The notes under the pieces are model-generated. The model was not told the DNA's origin and made no database searches. It saw only the letters and a list, made by a program, of their open reading frames with translations. Shown here piece by piece: positions 4,780-6,405 of a stretch of 6,405 bases of DNA. The position numbers and the translations under genes are program-made. The first letter of the stretch is position 1; each line of letters opens with the position of its first letter. Source of the stretch: DTU078 sp033808535. GTDB lineage: Bacteria; Bacillota; Clostridia; Oscillospirales; CAG-272. The stretch lies in assembly GCA_033808535.1 (NCBI GenBank), contig JAPXNL010000132.1, positions 1 to 6,405 on the forward strand. The letters run 5' to 3'.

Positions 4780-5958
4780 TTACTTAAACATACTCCCTAT
4801 GCGTCCCAGCAAATCCTTCAGCCCGCTCAGCTTGTCGCCAAGCTGACTTATCGACTCTGGGTCGGCAAGCTCTTCGAGCTCGTCTTCCAAATCCTCAATC
4901 TCGTCTTCTATGTCGTCCAGCTCATCCTCAAGATCATCCATGCGGTCCTCGAGCACATCAAGATCATCTTCGCGCGCGCCTTCGCTCTGCATGCGGTTGT
5001 ATTCGTCCTCGAGCCTCGCATATTCTCCCGAGAGCTGCGCAAATTTCTCCTGCAGCTGCCGCTTTTTCTCGTTAAGCTGTTCGGCACGAGGGTGTTCTTT
5101 CGTTTGCTCATTTCCCACGAAGTGTTCTTTACCATCCGAATTGCCGCCGCTCAGCACCGCAAACATCGCGACGTTGTTGTCGGCTGCGGCACGGTTGCGG
5201 CATATTCGCCTCTGCTCGGGCGAAAGACAGTAAGAAAGCATGGAGAAAAATGCGATATTGCCGTCTTCAAACGCTTTCATAGCAAGCTCGCCCTTGCGCT
5301 CGTCCGTGAGCTTATACTCGAACATCGCAAACAGCGCTATATTACCGCTTTCAAACGCCTGCTCCGCGATCTTTGCGCCGTCGTCATCGCTCATTTCGTC
5401 CGTCAGCATCGCGATGAACGGCATATTGCCGTCGCTTATCGCGCGCTGCAGCAGCTCGCGGCGGCGCTCGGCCGGCAAGGAGCTTCGCACTACCGAGAAC
5501 ATCGCGACGTTGCCGCGCTCAAAGAACATCTCCGCCAGCTCCGCGTCGCTCTTGTCGTACTCGCCGCCGAACGCGAGGTTGGGTTTGACCTCGCTCGCCT
5601 CCTCTTCGCTTAACGGGTCGCTGACAGCGCCGAGCAGCGCGTCGTTTTGCTCGGGCTCGAGCAGCGGCGCGACCGCGACAAACTCCTCGGGCTTGATGGG
5701 TTCAGACGGGGTTTTGCCTTCTTCCGCGGCTGATATGATTTGAGCTGTGCGCTCGTCGCCGAGTATGCAGTCGGTAGTGGTTTCCAGCACCTGCGCCAGC
5801 AGCTTCAGGTTGCCGATATCGGGCATCGCGACGCCGCGCTCCCAGTTTGATACCGCCTGGAAGCTGATACCCAGGCGGTTTGCCAGTTCCATCTGTGTTA
5901 TGCCGCGCTTCTTGCGCAGTATTGATATTTTGCGTCCCACGGTCTCCGCATTGAACAT
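4780..5958 (-). CDS. Xre-type HTH protein with five 28-residue helical repeats and an acidic coiled-coil tail
   Basis: This 392-residue cytoplasmic protein is probably a DNA-binding regulator. Residues 8-66 are a Cro/C1-type HTH: GRKISILRKKRGITQMELANRLG, then the recognition region SFQAVSNWERG (32-42) and MPDIGNLKLLAQVL. A low-complexity acidic linker (about 70-138) follows. Next come five helical repeats with the GN dipeptide at 149, 177, 205, 233 and NN at 261, exactly 28 apart, with pattern A.E.GNIA.FSML....LS.ER. A basic-acidic helix (about 291-325) follows, then an extremely Asp/Glu-rich heptad stretch (LEDRMDDLEDELDDIEDEIE, 336-355) and a short amphipathic end. I choose the ATG at 5958 because GAGGTG (5965-5970) lies 6 bases upstream; the alternative GTG at 5967 overlaps that site. 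The gene has its own promoter and lies between inverted copies of a repeat. The HTH is firm; repeat function and target are unknown. The repeats could be a TPR/ankyrin-like partner-binding solenoid. Confidence 0.88.
   Translation of the reverse strand: MFNAETVGRKISILRKKRGITQMELANRLGISFQAVSNWERGVAMPDIGNLKLLAQVLETTTDCILGDERTAQIISAAEEGKTPSEPIKPEEFVAVAPLLEPEQNDALLGAVSDPLSEEEASEVKPNLAFGGEYDKSDAELAEMFFERGNVAMFSVVRSSLPAERRRELLQRAISDGNMPFIAMLTDEMSDDDGAKIAEQAFESGNIALFAMFEYKLTDERKGELAMKAFEDGNIAFFSMLSYCLSPEQRRICRNRAAADNNVAMFAVLSGGNSDGKEHFVGNEQTKEHPRAEQLNEKKRQLQEKFAQLSGEYARLEDEYNRMQSEGAREDDLDVLEDRMDDLEDELDDIEDEIEDLEDELEELADPESISQLGDKLSGLKDLLGRIGSMFK
5149..5538 (-). repeat. 84-bp tandem repeat encoding five 28-residue units in the HTH protein
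   Basis: Residues 141-270 of the HTH protein hold four full units and one partial. Aligned cores are ERGNVAMFSVV, SDGNMPFIAML, ESGNIALFAMF, EDGNIAFFSML and ADNNVAMFAVL. The loop anchors LPAER, MSDDD, LTDER and LSPEQ also recur every 28 residues. DNA similarity is still visible (repeated blocks like ATATTGCCGTC and CTTTCAAACGC on the plus strand), so the units arose by duplication. Confidence 0.88.
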
Positions 5959-5964
5959 GATATA

Positions 5965-5970
5965 CACCTC
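5965..5970 (-). promoter_or_regulatory. Ribosome binding site deciding the HTH gene start
   Basis: GAGGTG read on the minus strand lies 6 bases before the ATG at 5956-5958. Its last three bases form the only other nearby in-frame start (GTG), which would have no ribosome site of its own, so ATG is preferred. Confidence 0.65.
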
Positions 5971-6029
5971 GATTAAAGTTGTCGCCGCAGCCTCCGGAGC
6001 AATCGGCGCAAGGCCTGCCTTATGGTTCG

Positions 6030-6058
6030 ATTATAACTCCGCTGTGTCGAAAACGCAA
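6030..6058 (-). promoter_or_regulatory. Promoter of the HTH gene
   Basis: Read on the minus strand, TTGCGT (6053-6058), a 17-base spacer and a perfect TATAAT (6030-6035) form a good housekeeping promoter. Transcription would start near 6023 and give a leader of about 65 bases. The leader contains CTCCGGAG-type self-complementary sequence that could fold, but no riboswitch is recognised. Autoregulation is common for Xre proteins, but no clear operator is visible. Confidence 0.7.
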
Positions 6059-6195
6059 TAAACCTGTGCTTGATAAGCCGGATTTTGGTAAAATTCAAGT
6101 GATGATTGAGTTATAGTTTTTTAGATAGTGTGCAAATATTTCTCAATTATGCAGTTCGCACCACAGGGCGCTTGTTTTATGTTACTTTCTCCCTC

Positions 6196-6268
6196 AAGGC
6201 TCTGCCGCAGGTCAATGCCGACAGGCATTGACCTTAGTATCACGACACCGCCAGAAGTGTCCGGCGGT
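6196..6268 (-). repeat. Dispersed repeat element, copy B (long form with 10-bp hairpin)
   Basis: Its reverse complement aligns with 4602-4657 over the whole length apart from about 17 extra bases. Those bases complete a perfect 10-bp stem, GGTCAATGCC (6210-6219) with GGCATTGACC (6224-6233), around a GACA loop. A second stem, ACACCGCC (6245-6252) with GGCGGTGT (6263-6270), corresponds to the ACCGCC/GGCGGT stem of copy A with the same 10-base loop length. Conserved stems with diverged loops suggest selection on, or propagation as, a folded element. Confidence 0.82.
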
Positions 6269-6375
6269 GTGGTTGACGGTAAATATTTCACTTTTAAAGC
6301 GCGTCTTGTTAAGAGTTTTCTTAAAATTGTTAAATATGAAGAAAAACGCAGCCGCCCGAGGGGAAATGGGACCAT

Positions 6376-6397
6376 CGTCATTCGCAAGCGAATGACG
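6376..6397. repeat. Perfect inverted repeat CGTCATTCGC / GCGAATGACG
   Basis: The two 10-base arms (6376-6385 and 6388-6397) are perfect complements separated by AA. The motif core matches the hairpin at 4672-4692. It has no T tract and lies 8 bases from the window edge, so a larger element may continue beyond it. Confidence 0.7.
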
Positions 6398-6405
6398 TGG
6401 AGGGC

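Larger units (their letters stand above)
4312..4785. other. Gene-free, repeat-rich tract between ogt and the HTH gene
   Basis: I find no credible gene in this stretch. Reading frames through it either cross the inverted repeats or shadow ogt on the other strand. It contains a direct repeat CATATAGC (4399-4406 and 4421-4428), a terminator (4433-4476), and a block of inverted repeats from 4586 to 4738 described separately. No obvious terminator for the minus-strand HTH gene is visible just beyond its stop; the hairpins at 4725-4738 and 4672-4692 lack T tracts in that direction. Confidence 0.55.
5971..6405. other. Gene-free tract upstream of the HTH gene, with promoter and repeats
   Basis: I see no supported gene. 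The stretch holds the HTH leader and promoter (6030-6058), an AT-rich stretch (6059-6150), repeat copy B (6196-6268), another AT-rich run (6281-6345) and the hairpin at 6376-6397 near the right edge. A minus-strand frame of 88 codons at 6121-6387 reads through the repeat and lacks the GC-rich third-position bias of the neighbouring genes. Confidence 0.55.

Noticed and set aside
5092..5613. A 173-codon plus-strand frame through the HTH gene repeats
   Set aside because: It is antisense to the 28-residue repeats; its apparent periodicity (HRKHRD, HRDERH) is inherited from the 84-bp repeat of the real gene.
5971..6022. Possible riboswitch in the HTH gene leader
   Set aside because: The roughly 65-base leader has GC-rich self-complementarity, but I recognise no conserved riboswitch motif and it is too short for most classes.
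6121..6387. An 88-codon minus-strand reading frame at the right side
   Set aside because: It runs through repeat copy B and the 6376-6397 hairpin, has no convincing ribosome site and lacks the GC-rich third positions of the real genes. The protein shows no recognisable motif.

Overview
The window looks like chromosomal DNA of a Gram-positive anaerobe of class Clostridia, probably near the Oscillospirales/Ruminococcaceae. This is an inference from the GC-rich, third-position-biased genes, AT-rich intergenic gaps, strong AGGAGG-type ribosome sites, consensus sigma-A promoters, the coaE-lytic transglycosylase pairing and intergenic hairpin repeats. No marker gene fixes the taxon. I see no CRISPR array, phage gene, transposase, tRNA or rRNA.

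Layout. (1) Positions 1-393, minus strand: the N-terminal 131 residues of a Gfo/Idh/MocA-type NAD(P)-dependent oxidoreductase that runs off the left edge. (2) 394-577: two back-to-back consensus promoters, one for the oxidoreductase and one for rpmE. (3) 578-790: rpmE (zinc-type ribosomal protein bL31), transcribed alone and closed by a strong intrinsic terminator at 875-916. (4) 917-1150: an AT-rich gap with three small hairpins, a possible promoter and a 10-bp palindrome. (5) 1151-4276: a tight four-gene plus-strand operon of coaE (last step of CoA synthesis), a membrane-anchored lytic transglycosylase, a 436-residue protein that reads as a beta-gamma-crystallin-like domain joined to a clan-A-like glycosidase barrel, and ogt (O6-alkylguanine repair) carrying a cysteine-containing 12-residue repeat insertion. 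Its junctions are an ATGA overlap, a 14-base gap and a second ATGA overlap. (6) 4277-4779: about 500 bases without a gene, crowded with inverted repeats and one likely terminator. (7) 4780-5958, minus strand: a 392-residue Xre-type DNA-binding protein with five helical repeats at an exact 28-residue period and a highly acidic coiled-coil tail, with its own promoter at 6030-6058. (8) 5959-6405: its leader plus a second repeat-rich non-coding tract.

How the parts relate. The operon mixes housekeeping (CoaE), cell-wall cutting (lytic transglycosylase), a probable carbohydrate-active enzyme without a signal peptide, and DNA repair. Co-transcription is well supported, but a single shared pathway is not evident.

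The least ordinary features are the crystallin-glycosidase architecture, the 28-residue-repeat HTH protein, and a repeat element that occurs in inverted orientation on both sides of the HTH gene (4602-4657 and 6196-6268), so that the gene is bracketed by inverted copies.
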